Assembly (NCBI GenBank): GCA_035545855.1
Contig: DASZXK010000110.1
Span: forward strand, 1 to 64,000
DNA from: DASZVB01 sp035545855
GTDB lineage: Bacteria; Myxococcota_A; Polyangia; Polyangiales; Polyangiaceae
Direction: 5' to 3'
DNA length: 64,000 bases
Below the pieces are notes generated by a model that did no database searches, was not told the DNA's origin, and saw only the letters and a list, made by a program, of their open reading frames with translations. Position 1 is the first letter of the stretch, and the number at the start of each line of letters is the position of its first letter. The translations under genes and the position numbers were made by a program. Below, in pieces: positions 45,645 through 55,002 of the stretch.

Positions 45645-48050
45645 TCAGTGCTCCGCCGCCGCCGACGACGCCCACGCCTCGGCGACGTCGTGGTGCCCGG
45701 CCGTGGCGGCGAGCTGGGAAAGGAACCGAACGCACGCACGCTCTCCGCGAGCGTCGGAGCTTTCTCTCGCGCGCGCCAGGCCGTCGAGGGCCTCGAGGAG
45801 CGCCTCGTCGTGGCGTCCGGCCGAGCCGAGCGCGACGGCGAGCGCGAGGGACGCGCGACAGCGATCCCGCGAGCCCTTGCGTCGCGCTTCCTCGGCGGCG
45901 TCCCGGAGACGACGGATCGCGTCTCCGGTTTCGCCTCGCGCAAGCTTCGCCATCGCGCTCAGGCGCTCGGCGAGGCCGCTCTTCGATTCTTCTACGGAGA
46001 CCCGAGCCGCCATCCGCTCGACGGCCTCGACGTCTCCCTTCCGCAACGCCTCGACCGCCTTGCTGGGCGGTTCCGTGGCCTTCGGGGCGAGGCTCGGAGA
46101 CGCGGGAGGAGCGGAGCCGTCCTCCGGCTTCGACTTCCGCGCCCACGCCGGTTTCGGCGGCGGGAGCGAGCGTCTTCCACCCGGGATCCCCGCGCTCGCG
46201 CCCGACGGCACGACCACGGACGCGGTGGGCGGAAGCGACTTCCGGGCCTCGGGCCACACGCTGGGCGCCGCGCGTGCCATCTCGAGCTGGGACGTGAAGA
46301 GGTACCGGCTCGCGAGCGCGCTCACGTCGCCGCGCTCGGCGAAGCCGTCGAAGGCGTGCGCCGTCACCTCGAGCCCCATCGCGCGCGTCGCGGCCGCCGC
46401 GCGCCGGGCGAGTTCCGCGGCGCGCGTGGAATCGGACGAAAGGATCGCGTGCACCGTCGCAGCCGCCGAGGCGAGCGGACGATCCCGCTCCGCGAACCAT
46501 TCGCACGCGGCGCCGTGGAACGCCTGGAAATCTCCGTCGGAGAGGGCGGAGAGGACGGCGTCCCGGTGGGTGGCCGTGGGGAGCGCCACGACGTCCGGTT
46601 TGCGCCGCGCGATCCAGCCGCCCGCTTCGAGGAACGCGAGCGGCGCGTTCGCTTCGAAGGACGAACCGAGCTTCTTCCGGAGCACGCCGTGGAGGTCTCG
46701 CGCCTCCGCGTGCCCGCCGAGGATGGCGAGCGCCTCGAGGACGCGGCGCGCGTCCCCCTCCTGGCGAGTGAGTCGCCGCTTCACCCAGTGCTTCGGCGTG
46801 TGGGAGTCGTCGGCGCCCGGGCGAGGCCGGACGACGGCTTCGCCGTCCTCCCAGGCGATCTCACCGGCGTCCATCGACTCCCGGATCGACTCCACCACGC
46901 CGAGGGGAAGGGACGCGCCCCGCTTCGCCCACCGGGCGCAGGTCTCGACGTTCAGGTCCCCGTGGGTGCACGCGCTCGCGAGGTGCGCGGCATCGGAGGC
47001 CGAGAGCGGGGCGAGCGACACCTCGGCGCGACGAGACAGCTCCGCGAGCGGCGCGGGCACCGGCGCGTCCGCGCCGATCCGGATCACGACGGCGAAGGGC
47101 TCGGACGCCGAGTGGGCGGCGCGGCCCACGACCTCGAGCGTATCCAGGTCGATTTCCGAAGCGTCGTCCAGGATGGCCACGCCGCGTGGATCGTTCACGG
47201 AGTCCGGAGTGAGCCACGTCGCGAGGAGCTCCACGCTCGAGTCGGGATCGAGCCCCTCGCCCGCGAGGAGCGCGTCGAGCCCCTCGCCGGCCTGGCCCGC
47301 GAGGTTCTGCGGTGCCTGGCCCAGGGTGACGGCGCGGAGCAGGGCCCGCCGGAGCGCGCCGAGCGGCTCGCCGAACGGGTGCGGCGAAATCTGGAGGACA
47401 CGCGCCGGCTCCAGACGCTGCTCGAGCTCCTCCAGGAAACGGCTGCCGCCATGGCCACGCGACGCCCGGACGACGGAGAGAGCGTTCCCCTCGACGGCGA
47501 ACGAGGCGAGCTCGGGCCGGCCCACGAAGACCGGCCGACCGATCGCCTTCGCGCTCCCCGTCCCGAGAGCCGTCCGGAAGGGGTGCTTCGGGTCGACGAC
47601 GAGTCCGCGGATCCGCTCCTTGCCGTGCACGCCCACGCGCGACGCGGGCGTGTGGAGGTCCCCTCGCTTCGCCGGCGAAAATGAAGGATCCACGACGACT
47701 TCCCCCGGGTGGGCCACGCGGGCGAGCGCGGTGGCGCGGACCAGCGGAGGCCCCCACGCGAGGCCCGCGAGCGGTCCGTCTCCCTCGATGCGCGCGAGCT
47801 CCCCCTCGCTCACGGCCACGGCGGGCTCGTCGCCGCCTTCCGCTTCTCGTACCACGGTGAGAGCGAGCTCGACCACGTCCTCGGCGGAGTCCTCGTCGTG
47901 CTCGAACGCCATCACCGTGGCGCCGAACGAGAGCAGCCTTCCGCCTCGCGCGGTCGCCCGATCCGCGAGCGCGCGCAGCACGCCGAGGTGGTGCGACGCC
48001 TCGACCTCGCGCTCGGGAAACCGGTAGCAGACGACGACGGAGACGCTCAT
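45645..48050 (-). CDS. Degenerate cyclase-like/ATPase-like TPR regulatory protein
   Basis: An 801-residue protein. Residues 1-160 resemble a nucleotidyl cyclase-type fold (RGGRLLSFGATVMAFEHDE, then SAEDVVELALTVVREAE) without obvious catalytic Asp pairs. A following STAND-like segment has a P-loop-shaped ASRGHGGSRFLEEL lacking the essential Lys, and Walker B-like VAILDDASEID. The last 350 residues are Ala-rich helical repeats with a Pro/Ser linker (about 590-660). It looks like a cyclase-ATPase-TPR regulator that has lost nucleotide-binding residues, so it may serve as a scaffold. ATG 48050 overlaps the pspA stop by 4 bp. Function is unassigned. Confidence 0.62.
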   Translation of the reverse strand: MSVSVVVCYRFPEREVEASHHLGVLRALADRATARGGRLLSFGATVMAFEHDEDSAEDVVELALTVVREAEGGDEPAVAVSEGELARIEGDGPLAGLAWGPPLVRATALARVAHPGEVVVDPSFSPAKRGDLHTPASRVGVHGKERIRGLVVDPKHPFRTALGTGSAKAIGRPVFVGRPELASFAVEGNALSVVRASRGHGGSRFLEELEQRLEPARVLQISPHPFGEPLGALRRALLRAVTLGQAPQNLAGQAGEGLDALLAGEGLDPDSSVELLATWLTPDSVNDPRGVAILDDASEIDLDTLEVVGRAAHSASEPFAVVIRIGADAPVPAPLAELSRRAEVSLAPLSASDAAHLASACTHGDLNVETCARWAKRGASLPLGVVESIRESMDAGEIAWEDGEAVVRPRPGADDSHTPKHWVKRRLTRQEGDARRVLEALAILGGHAEARDLHGVLRKKLGSSFEANAPLAFLEAGGWIARRKPDVVALPTATHRDAVLSALSDGDFQAFHGAACEWFAERDRPLASAAATVHAILSSDSTRAAELARRAAAATRAMGLEVTAHAFDGFAERGDVSALASRYLFTSQLEMARAAPSVWPEARKSLPPTASVVVPSGASAGIPGGRRSLPPPKPAWARKSKPEDGSAPPASPSLAPKATEPPSKAVEALRKGDVEAVERMAARVSVEESKSGLAERLSAMAKLARGETGDAIRRLRDAAEEARRKGSRDRCRASLALAVALGSAGRHDEALLEALDGLARARESSDARGERACVRFLSQLAATAGHHDVAEAWASSAAAEH

Positions 48051-48772
48051 CCGGGGTCGACCCGCACGCGGGCTTTCAGCGCGTTCAGTTCCGCGTCCAC
48101 GTCTTCGCCCGGCTCCGCGGAAGCCCCGCCGGCCTCGAGGGCCCGGAACTTCGCCTCCAGTTCGTCGCGGGACATGCCGCTCGGACCGCGCGGCGGCGCG
48201 AGGGCTTCGCTCACCTCGCGCTCCGCGACGATCGCGGCCTCGACGCCCTCGATCTGCTCCTCCATGCGGCGGAACTCCGCGAAGGCGTCGCTTCCCGGCC
48301 TCGCGCCGAGGTGCTCCACGCCGCCGCCGGCACGGGCCTGACCGACCTTCGCGGCGAGAATTCCGCGCTTGGCCTTGACCTCGCCGAGCGTCTTTTCCAT
48401 CCGCTCGAGGTCGGACTTCAACTCCAGGGCGAGACCGCGTTGTTCGGCGCGGAGCGCCTCGGCGCGGTCGCGATCTTCGCCGAGACGACGCTTGTGGCGG
48501 AGCGCTTCCCTCGCGAGCGCGTCGTCGCCGTGACGGACGGCGAGCTCGGCGCGCCGCTCCCACCGGGCCACCTCGGCGTCGAGGTCATCGACCTTCTTCC
48601 GGAGCTGCTTCTCCGAGGCGACGCCCGAGACGATTTCCCGGCGCGCGGCGCGGAGCTGCTCCTCCATCTCCGCGATCGTCAGGTCGATTTCCTTCCTGGG
48701 ATCATCGAGGCGGTCCAGGAGGGCGTTGAAGTTCGCCGACGCGGCGCGACCCATTCGATCGAGGAGCCCCAT
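48047..48772 (-). CDS. PspA/IM30-family membrane stress protein
   Basis: A 241-residue almost wholly helical coiled-coil protein. It starts MGLLDRMGRAASANFNALLDRLDDPRKEIDLTI, given here in pieces, which is the PspA/Vipp1 opening with the membrane-binding helix and the DPRK segment. Long heptad helices follow (VASEKQLRKKVDDLDAEVARW, ALRAEQRGLALELKSDLERM). Members form ESCRT-III-like oligomers that stabilise damaged inner membranes. ATG 48772 gives normal PspA length; the longer upstream frame was rejected. It is coupled by ATGA to the degenerate cyclase/ATPase-like gene, which could be its regulator, taking the place of PspF. Divergent from the subtilisin-like gene. Confidence 0.87.
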   Translation of the reverse strand: MGLLDRMGRAASANFNALLDRLDDPRKEIDLTIAEMEEQLRAARREIVSGVASEKQLRKKVDDLDAEVARWERRAELAVRHGDDALAREALRHKRRLGEDRDRAEALRAEQRGLALELKSDLERMEKTLGEVKAKRGILAAKVGQARAGGGVEHLGARPGSDAFAEFRRMEEQIEGVEAAIVAEREVSEALAPPRGPSGMSRDELEAKFRALEAGGASAEPGEDVDAELNALKARVRVDPG

Positions 48773-48881
48773 GACGACCACACTTTGCCACGGGGGCCCC
48801 GCGCGGAACAGGTCGGTCGCCCCGCCCGGGGTCTCCTGCCCTCTCGCGCGGCGCCCGGCCCTCGTGGCAGGCTCCCGACTC

Positions 48882-51584
48882 GTGAATCGCTTCGCGACTC
48901 GGGTGTCGGGGTTTCGGGGGTCGTTCGGGGCCGCGGCCCTGCTCGCGGCGGTCGCCTTCGGGTGCACGTCCAGTACGACGAACAACGGACGGCGCGTCGA
49001 GTCGCATCCCGGCACGGGGGGCTCCGCGGGCGCGGGCGGCGGCGCGTCGACGGGCGGCAGCGGAGGAAGCACTCCCGTCCCGGACGCCGGAACGGGTGGC
49101 AGCTCGGGCGACGGCGGCGACGGCGGCGGCGGCCTCACGGACTCGGGGACGGACGCAGGCGGCCCGGCGACGCTCGCGGGGAACCTCGAGCCGTCGACGC
49201 TGCTCTTCGTGGACGGGGACACGGCCGATCCGGGAAGAACCGTGACGGACAACGACGATCAGAGCACGGCGCAACGGATCGCGAGCCCCGGACTCGTCGG
49301 CGGATACCTCGGCCCGACTCCCGCAGGGATCGACAAGACGGACGTCTACGTCCTCGAGATGGGAGCCGGCGAGGTCGCGTACCTCTACATCGCCGCGCCG
49401 GGCAACGGCGGCCCGCTCCCCGACCTGGACCTCGCGCTCTACGACTCGGGAGGCTCCCTCGTGGACCAGTCCATCGGGACCACGGCCCTCGAACAGGTCA
49501 CCGCGCCGTCCTCCGGTACGTACTACCTCCTCGCGTATCAGGACGGCACGCAGAGCGGCATCTACACGATGACCATCGCCGCGAAGTCCGCGACGCTCTC
49601 GGCGAAGGCCGCGCACGGAAAGTTGAATCCGGCGTGGCCGCTCGTACCCGGCGAGGCGCTGGTGAAGCTGAAGCCGACGGCCGCGGCGAAGACGAACGCG
49701 TTTGCGTCGCTCGGCGTCCGTCCCCTGAGCACGGGGACGAACGCGATCGGGTACACCCGCGTCGCCCTCGGCGGGGCGAAGGCGCTCGCGAGCTCGGCTC
49801 GGCTCGACGCGAACGCGACGCTCGCGGAGATCAAGCGGCTCCAGCGTTCGCCCGAGGTCCTCTACGCGGAGCCGAACTACGTGCGGCGCGCCACGGCCGC
49901 GCCTCCGAACGATCCGCTCTTCAGCTACCAGTGGCACTACCAGGACATCAGCATGCTGGATGCCTGGGACGCCACGAAGGGGTCCGGAGCGATCGTCGCG
50001 GTGCTCGACACGGGCGCCAAGAAGTCGCACCCGGATTTCAAGAACGCCGACCAGTCGAGCCAGCTCCTTCCGGGCTACGACATGATCGACGACCCGCGGA
50101 TCGCCGCCGACGGCGACGGCCGCGACTCGGATTCGGACGATCCGGGCGATCGGGAGCTCGTGACGGATTCGAGCTGGCACGGGACGCACGTCGCCGGAAC
50201 CGTCGCGGCAGCGACGGACAACGGGGTCGGCTGCGCCGGGATCGCTCCACAGGCGAAGCTCCTCCCCGTCCGGGTGCTCGGAGTCGGAGGCGGAACGATC
50301 GACGACATCGTGCAGGGCATCCTCTACGCGGCGGGCCTCCCGAACGACGCCGGCGTTCTTCCGGCCAAGAAGGCGGACGTCATCAACATGAGCCTCGGGG
50401 GCCCCGGCCTCAGTCGGGTGACGGCCGACGCGGTCGCCCTCGCGAGGGGGGCCGGAACCGTCGTCGTGGCCGCGGCCGGCAACGACGGCACGGACGCGAC
50501 GTTCTACAGCCCCGCGGGCGAGGACGGCGTCGTCTGCGTCAGCGCGACGGACTTCGTCGAGGGCCGCGCGTCGTACTCGAACTACGGGAGCGTCATCGCC
50601 GTCGCGGCCCCGGGCGGCGACGAATCGGCCGATCGGAACGCGGACGGTCTGCCGGACGGCGTCGTCAGCCTCGTCTGGGCGAACGGCGGGCGGAACCTCT
50701 ACACCCCGTACGAGGGCACCTCCATGGCGTCACCGCACGTGGCTGCGGTCGTCGCGCTGATGAAGTCGGTCTACCCGGGGCTCACCCCCGCGGAGTTCGA
50801 CTCGATGCTCGCCAACACCGCCGGGTTCCGCCCCATCACGCAGGATCTCGGGCCCGCGGGCCGAGACGACGACTACGGATACGGCCTCATCAACGCGAAC
50901 CTCGCCGTCCTCACGGCGCTCGACGCCGCGTCCAAGCCGACGACGAGCACGCCGAAGCTCCAGATCTCGAACGGAACGCTCGACTTCGGGCCCGTGCTGG
51001 ATTCCCTCACCTTCGAGATCTCGAACGTCGGTCGCGGAACGCTGAGCGTGACCAGCGTGAGCGCGGACCAGCCCTGGATCTCGGTCACCCCGAACGCCGT
51101 CGGGACGAACACGGTCACGGTGGACCGCGGCACGCTCGTCGCGGGCGTTTACACCGGGACGATCACGGTCGTCACGAACGGCGGGACGGGAACCGTTTCC
51201 GTCCGGATGACGGTTCCCTCCGCGACGGTCGTGACCGGCGGCGACATCGGTAAGGTCTACGTGATTCTCGTCGATCCCGCGACGAACGTCTCCGTGGCGT
51301 CGGTCGACGCGACGGACGCGAACGGATACGCTTTTTCGTTCGCCGGGGTCCCCCCGGGCGACTACCTCATCGCGGCAGGCACGGACCTCGACGGCAGCGG
51401 CATCATCAACGACGCCGGCGAGGCGTTCGGGATGTACCCGGTCACCAGCGCGCCGCAAACCGTGCACGTCGGCTCGGACCAGGCGGGCCTCGATTTCCCG
51501 ATTCGCTTCCAGTTCGACGTCCAGGCACAGGGAACCGGGCAGGGGTCCGTGCGGGCGCCGATCCGGATCCCACGCGGAGGTTGA
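48882..51584 (+). CDS. Subtilisin-family (S8) serine protease lipoprotein
   Basis: A 900-residue secreted protease. A lipoprotein signal ends AVAFGC, followed by a Gly/Ser/Asp-rich linker typical of Polyangia. A PPC-like beta domain comes next (DVYVLEMGAGEVAYLYIA with DLDLALYDSGG), then an I9-like propeptide segment (GEALVKLKPTAAAK, EVLYAEPNYV). The catalytic domain has Asp in AVLDTGA near 373, His in WHGTHVAGT near 433, Ser in GTSMASPHVA near 612, and the oxyanion region VVAAAGNDG. After it are a BACON-like Ig domain and a SdrD/carboxypeptidase-like module (ANGYAFSFAGVPPGDYLIA). GTG 48882 gives the signal peptide and lipobox; an upstream ATG at 48771 gives no sensible leader. Confidence 0.9.
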   Translation: MNRFATRVSGFRGSFGAAALLAAVAFGCTSSTTNNGRRVESHPGTGGSAGAGGGASTGGSGGSTPVPDAGTGGSSGDGGDGGGGLTDSGTDAGGPATLAGNLEPSTLLFVDGDTADPGRTVTDNDDQSTAQRIASPGLVGGYLGPTPAGIDKTDVYVLEMGAGEVAYLYIAAPGNGGPLPDLDLALYDSGGSLVDQSIGTTALEQVTAPSSGTYYLLAYQDGTQSGIYTMTIAAKSATLSAKAAHGKLNPAWPLVPGEALVKLKPTAAAKTNAFASLGVRPLSTGTNAIGYTRVALGGAKALASSARLDANATLAEIKRLQRSPEVLYAEPNYVRRATAAPPNDPLFSYQWHYQDISMLDAWDATKGSGAIVAVLDTGAKKSHPDFKNADQSSQLLPGYDMIDDPRIAADGDGRDSDSDDPGDRELVTDSSWHGTHVAGTVAAATDNGVGCAGIAPQAKLLPVRVLGVGGGTIDDIVQGILYAAGLPNDAGVLPAKKADVINMSLGGPGLSRVTADAVALARGAGTVVVAAAGNDGTDATFYSPAGEDGVVCVSATDFVEGRASYSNYGSVIAVAAPGGDESADRNADGLPDGVVSLVWANGGRNLYTPYEGTSMASPHVAAVVALMKSVYPGLTPAEFDSMLANTAGFRPITQDLGPAGRDDDYGYGLINANLAVLTALDAASKPTTSTPKLQISNGTLDFGPVLDSLTFEISNVGRGTLSVTSVSADQPWISVTPNAVGTNTVTVDRGTLVAGVYTGTITVVTNGGTGTVSVRMTVPSATVVTGGDIGKVYVILVDPATNVSVASVDATDANGYAFSFAGVPPGDYLIAAGTDLDGSGIINDAGEAFGMYPVTSAPQTVHVGSDQAGLDFPIRFQFDVQAQGTGQGSVRAPIRIPRGG

Positions 51585-51641
51585 ACCCCGCCCCGCGGCG
51601 GGGCACGCTGCCGCGAGCACCTTCGGGTGCGAAGGGGCAAG

Positions 51642-53591
51642 ATGAACGCCGAGTCGTTCCGGGTCATCGTCGACAATCTCGTCGACGGCGTGTTGGTCGT
51701 GGACGGCCTCGGGACCGTGCTTCACGAAAACCCGGCCGCGAGCGGGCTGCTGGGCATTCCGGCGGCGGGCGCGCCGGTCGCCGCCGTCCGCTCGGCCCTC
51801 CGCCACCCCGACGGTTCGCCGCTGTCCTCGGACCTCCTGAGCGCCTCCACGAAGGCACGCTCGTTCGAGGCCGTGGCGTGGCGCACGGGGTTTCGGCTCG
51901 TGGTCGGGTGTGGCCCCCTCTCCGGTGTGGGGGACGACGAGGCCCGGTTCCTCTGCGTTCTCCGGGACGTGACCGTGGAACGGCGGAGCCGCGAAGAGCT
52001 CGCCCGGACGCAGACGTTCATCGATTCCATCCTCGAGAACATCCCGGACATGATCTTCGTCAAGGATGCCGAGGAGCTCAGGTTCGAGCGCTTCAACCGC
52101 GCCGGTGAGGAGCTCCTCGGGATGCCCCGGGCGTCGCTCCTCGGAAAGACGGACTTCGACTTCTTTCCGCCGGAGCAGGCGCTGTTCTTCCAGGAACGAG
52201 ATCGAGCGACGCTCGCCGGCGGGAAGCTCGTCGACATCGCCGAGGAACCGATAGACACCGCGCGCGGGCGCCGCTGGCTCCACACGAAGAAGATCCCCAT
52301 CCTGGACGAGCACGGGAGGCCCTCCCACTTGCTCGGGATATCGAGCGACATCACCGAGCGTCGCGCCGCCGAGGAAGCGCTCCGTCAAGCGCACGACGCG
52401 CTGGAGCAGCGCGTCCAGGAACGCACCGAAGCACTCCGGAAGACGGAAGAGCAGCTCCTCCACGCGCAGAAGCTGGATGCCGTCGGCCGTCTCGCGGGCG
52501 GCGTCGCTCACGACTTCAACAACGTCCTCGCCGTCATCCTGGGCCACGTCGGCCTCCTCCAGAGAGGAGCGACCGCGGAGGAGATGCAGGAAGGGCTCGA
52601 GTCGATCCGCATCGCCGCGGACCACGCCGCCGCGCTCACGCGCCAGCTCCTCGCCTTCAGTCGGAAGCAAGCGCAGCAGCCGCGCATCCTGAATCTGAAT
52701 CGTGTCGTCGACCACGCGCGTGGAATGCTCTCGCGTCTCCTCGGTGAGGACATCCACCTCACGACGAACCTCGCGGAGCGGCTCGGCAACGTCTTCGTGG
52801 ACCCGGCGCTCATCGAGCAGGTGATCGTCAACCTGGCGGTGAACGCGAGGGACGCCATGCCGCAAGGCGGAGCGCTCACGATCGCGACCGCGCCGATCCG
52901 GATCGAGCCCGGTCAGCGGGAGCTCGGCGAGCTCCGGCCGGGCCCGTACGTGTGTCTTCGGGTCTCGGACACGGGGTGCGGGATGGACGAGACCACGAGA
53001 GCCCGGATCTTCGAGCCGTTCTTCACCACCAAGGAGCCCGGGAAGGGAACTGGACTCGGCCTGTCGATGGCGTACGGGGTGGTCACGCAGAGCGGCGGGA
53101 CGATCCGCGTCGTGAGCGAGCGCGGCGCGGGCACGACGTTCTCGGTGTACCTCCCCGTCGCGGTCGGACCGCGAAGCGAGACGCCGCCCCCGGGCGGACG
53201 GGTGCGGCTCAAGGGAGGCGGCGAGACGATCCTCCTCGCGGAGGACGAATCGCCGCTACGAAACGTGCTCCGCTCGGTGCTTCGCGAAGCGGGCTATCAG
53301 GTGCTCGACGCCGCGGACGGCGTGGACGCCCTCCGCGTCGCCGACGCGCACGCGGGGCCCATTCACCTGCTCCTCTCGGACGTCGTCATGCCGCGGATGA
53401 CCGGCCCGGAGCTCGCGCGCGCTCTCCGCGAGCGACGTCCGGAGGTGCGGGTGCTGCTCATGTCCGGGTACTCCGACGACCGGCTGGGCGAGGGGGTCCA
53501 GGGCTCTTCGGCGGAGCCGCCCCTCGCGAAGCCGTTCACTGCGGACCTCCTGACGGAGCGGGTGCGGCAGGCGCTGGACCGCGCGCGCTGA
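51642..53591 (+). CDS. PAS-containing hybrid sensor histidine kinase
   Basis: A 649-residue cytoplasmic hybrid kinase. Two PAS domains lie at about 3-115 and 125-245 (the second with FVKDAEELRFERFNRAGEELLG), then a short coiled coil. The HisKA box is GRLAGGVAHDFNNVLAVI with the phosphorylated His near 287. HATPase N, G1 and G2 boxes read NLAVNARDAMPQGG, DTGCGMDE and GKGTGLGLSMAYG. A receiver domain follows (LLAEDESPLRNVL, Asp in LLLSDVVMPRM near 578, Lys in LAKPF). This matches nitrogen-regulation-like hybrid kinases that pass phosphate on to an unknown response regulator. ATG 51642 follows GAAGGGG. No membrane helix is seen. The gene ends 1 bp before the convergent lpd stop. Confidence 0.92.
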   Translation: MNAESFRVIVDNLVDGVLVVDGLGTVLHENPAASGLLGIPAAGAPVAAVRSALRHPDGSPLSSDLLSASTKARSFEAVAWRTGFRLVVGCGPLSGVGDDEARFLCVLRDVTVERRSREELARTQTFIDSILENIPDMIFVKDAEELRFERFNRAGEELLGMPRASLLGKTDFDFFPPEQALFFQERDRATLAGGKLVDIAEEPIDTARGRRWLHTKKIPILDEHGRPSHLLGISSDITERRAAEEALRQAHDALEQRVQERTEALRKTEEQLLHAQKLDAVGRLAGGVAHDFNNVLAVILGHVGLLQRGATAEEMQEGLESIRIAADHAAALTRQLLAFSRKQAQQPRILNLNRVVDHARGMLSRLLGEDIHLTTNLAERLGNVFVDPALIEQVIVNLAVNARDAMPQGGALTIATAPIRIEPGQRELGELRPGPYVCLRVSDTGCGMDETTRARIFEPFFTTKEPGKGTGLGLSMAYGVVTQSGGTIRVVSERGAGTTFSVYLPVAVGPRSETPPPGGRVRLKGGGETILLAEDESPLRNVLRSVLREAGYQVLDAADGVDALRVADAHAGPIHLLLSDVVMPRMTGPELARALRERRPEVRVLLMSGYSDDRLGEGVQGSSAEPPLAKPFTADLLTERVRQALDRAR

Positions 53592-53592
53592 G

Positions 53593-55002
53593 TCACCGGT
53601 TCACGACGTGGATGGCCTGCCCGAGCGCGGCTGCGCTCGCCTCCATCATCGCTTCGCCGAGCGTGGGATGCGGGTGCATCGTGAGCGCGACGTCCTCGGC
53701 CGTCGCGGCCATTTCGAGCGCGAGCGCGGCCTCGCTGACGAGATCACTCGCGTTGGGCCCGACGACGTGGATCCCGAGGATGCGCCCGGGGTTCTCGTCC
53801 GTCACGAACTTCACGAAGCCGTCCGTCTCGCGCAGCGTCATGGCGCGGCCGAGCGCCGCGAACGGAGACTTGCCGACCTTCACCGAGAACCCTGCGGCCT
53901 TCGCCGCGTCCTCCGTGTACCCGACGCTCGCGATCTCCGGGTCCGTGAAGACGATGTTCGGCACCGTGACCCAGTCTTTCCGCGCGGCGTGACCGGCGAT
54001 CACCTCGGCGCAGACCTCCCCTTCCTTCATCGCCTTGTGCGCGAGCATGGGCGCGCCGCTCACGTCCCCGATGGCGAACACGCCCGGCACGTTCGTCCGC
54101 GTCGACCCGTCCGTCTTCACGAACCCGCGCGGATCGATCTTCACGCCGAGCTCTTCGAGCCCGATGCCGCGAGACCGCGGTCGCATGCCGACGGACACGA
54201 GCACGACGTCGCACTCGAGCACCTCGGCGCCGTTCTTGGTCGCGATCTTCACCGCGACGGTCCCGTCGGGGCGCGTCTCGACACCCTCCGCGCGAGTCTC
54301 GGTGTGGACGGTCGCGCCGAGCTTCTTGAGCCTCCTCTCGACGACCTTGACGCAGTCGCGGTCGAGCCCGGGCAGGAGGTCCGGCGTGAGCTCCACCACC
54401 GTGAGCTCGCTGCCGAGCTTCTGATACACCATGCCGAGCTCGAGCCCGATGACGCCGCCGCCGATGACGACGAGACGCCGCGGCACCTTCCGCAAGGAGA
54501 CGCCCTCGCGAGCGCCGATCACGCGCTCGCCGTCGAACGGGAAGCCCGGGATCTCGATCGTCGCCGAGCCGGTCGCCACCACGATGCCCTTGCCGGCCTT
54601 CAGGCGGACGACGCCGTTCTTCGTGGCGACCTCGACCGTGTCCTTCTCGACGAGCTTGCCCGTGCCCTCCACCATTTCCACGCCGTTCGCCTTGAGGAGT
54701 GACCGGACGCCGGAGGTGAGCTTCTTGACGATCTTCCCCTTCCAGTCCTGGAGCTTGTCGGCGTCCACGCGGAGGCCCTCGGCGAGGAGGCCCATCTCGG
54801 CGCCCGTCGCCACCTTCTCGTAGAGATGCGCCGCCGTGATGAGCGCCTTGGACGGAATGCATCCCCAGTTCAGGCAGACGCCGCCGTACTCCTCCGCCTC
54901 CACGCACACCGTCTTCACGCCGAGCTGGCCGAGCCGGATCGCGCACACGTAGCCGCCGGGACCGCCGCCGAGGACGATCGCGTCGAACGTCTTTTCGCTC
55001 AT
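53593..55002 (-). CDS. lpdA: Dihydrolipoyl dehydrogenase (E3)
   Basis: A 469-residue flavoprotein that reoxidises dihydrolipoamide with NAD+ for 2-oxoacid dehydrogenase complexes. FAD motif GGGPGGYVCAI, redox-active Cys pair in GGVCLNWGCIPSK near 42-47, NAD site VVIGGGVIGLELG, FAD-binding GVFAIGDVSGAPMLAHKA, and the catalytic His-Glu in HPHPTLGEAMMEA are all present. ATG 55002 overlaps the E1-alpha stop by four bases (ATGA). Genes for E1-beta and E2 are not in the window, so the rest of the complex must lie elsewhere. Last gene of a coupled minus-strand operon. Confidence 0.95.
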   Translation of the reverse strand: MSEKTFDAIVLGGGPGGYVCAIRLGQLGVKTVCVEAEEYGGVCLNWGCIPSKALITAAHLYEKVATGAEMGLLAEGLRVDADKLQDWKGKIVKKLTSGVRSLLKANGVEMVEGTGKLVEKDTVEVATKNGVVRLKAGKGIVVATGSATIEIPGFPFDGERVIGAREGVSLRKVPRRLVVIGGGVIGLELGMVYQKLGSELTVVELTPDLLPGLDRDCVKVVERRLKKLGATVHTETRAEGVETRPDGTVAVKIATKNGAEVLECDVVLVSVGMRPRSRGIGLEELGVKIDPRGFVKTDGSTRTNVPGVFAIGDVSGAPMLAHKAMKEGEVCAEVIAGHAARKDWVTVPNIVFTDPEIASVGYTEDAAKAAGFSVKVGKSPFAALGRAMTLRETDGFVKFVTDENPGRILGIHVVGPNASDLVSEAALALEMAATAEDVALTMHPHPTLGEAMMEASAAALGQAIHVVNR

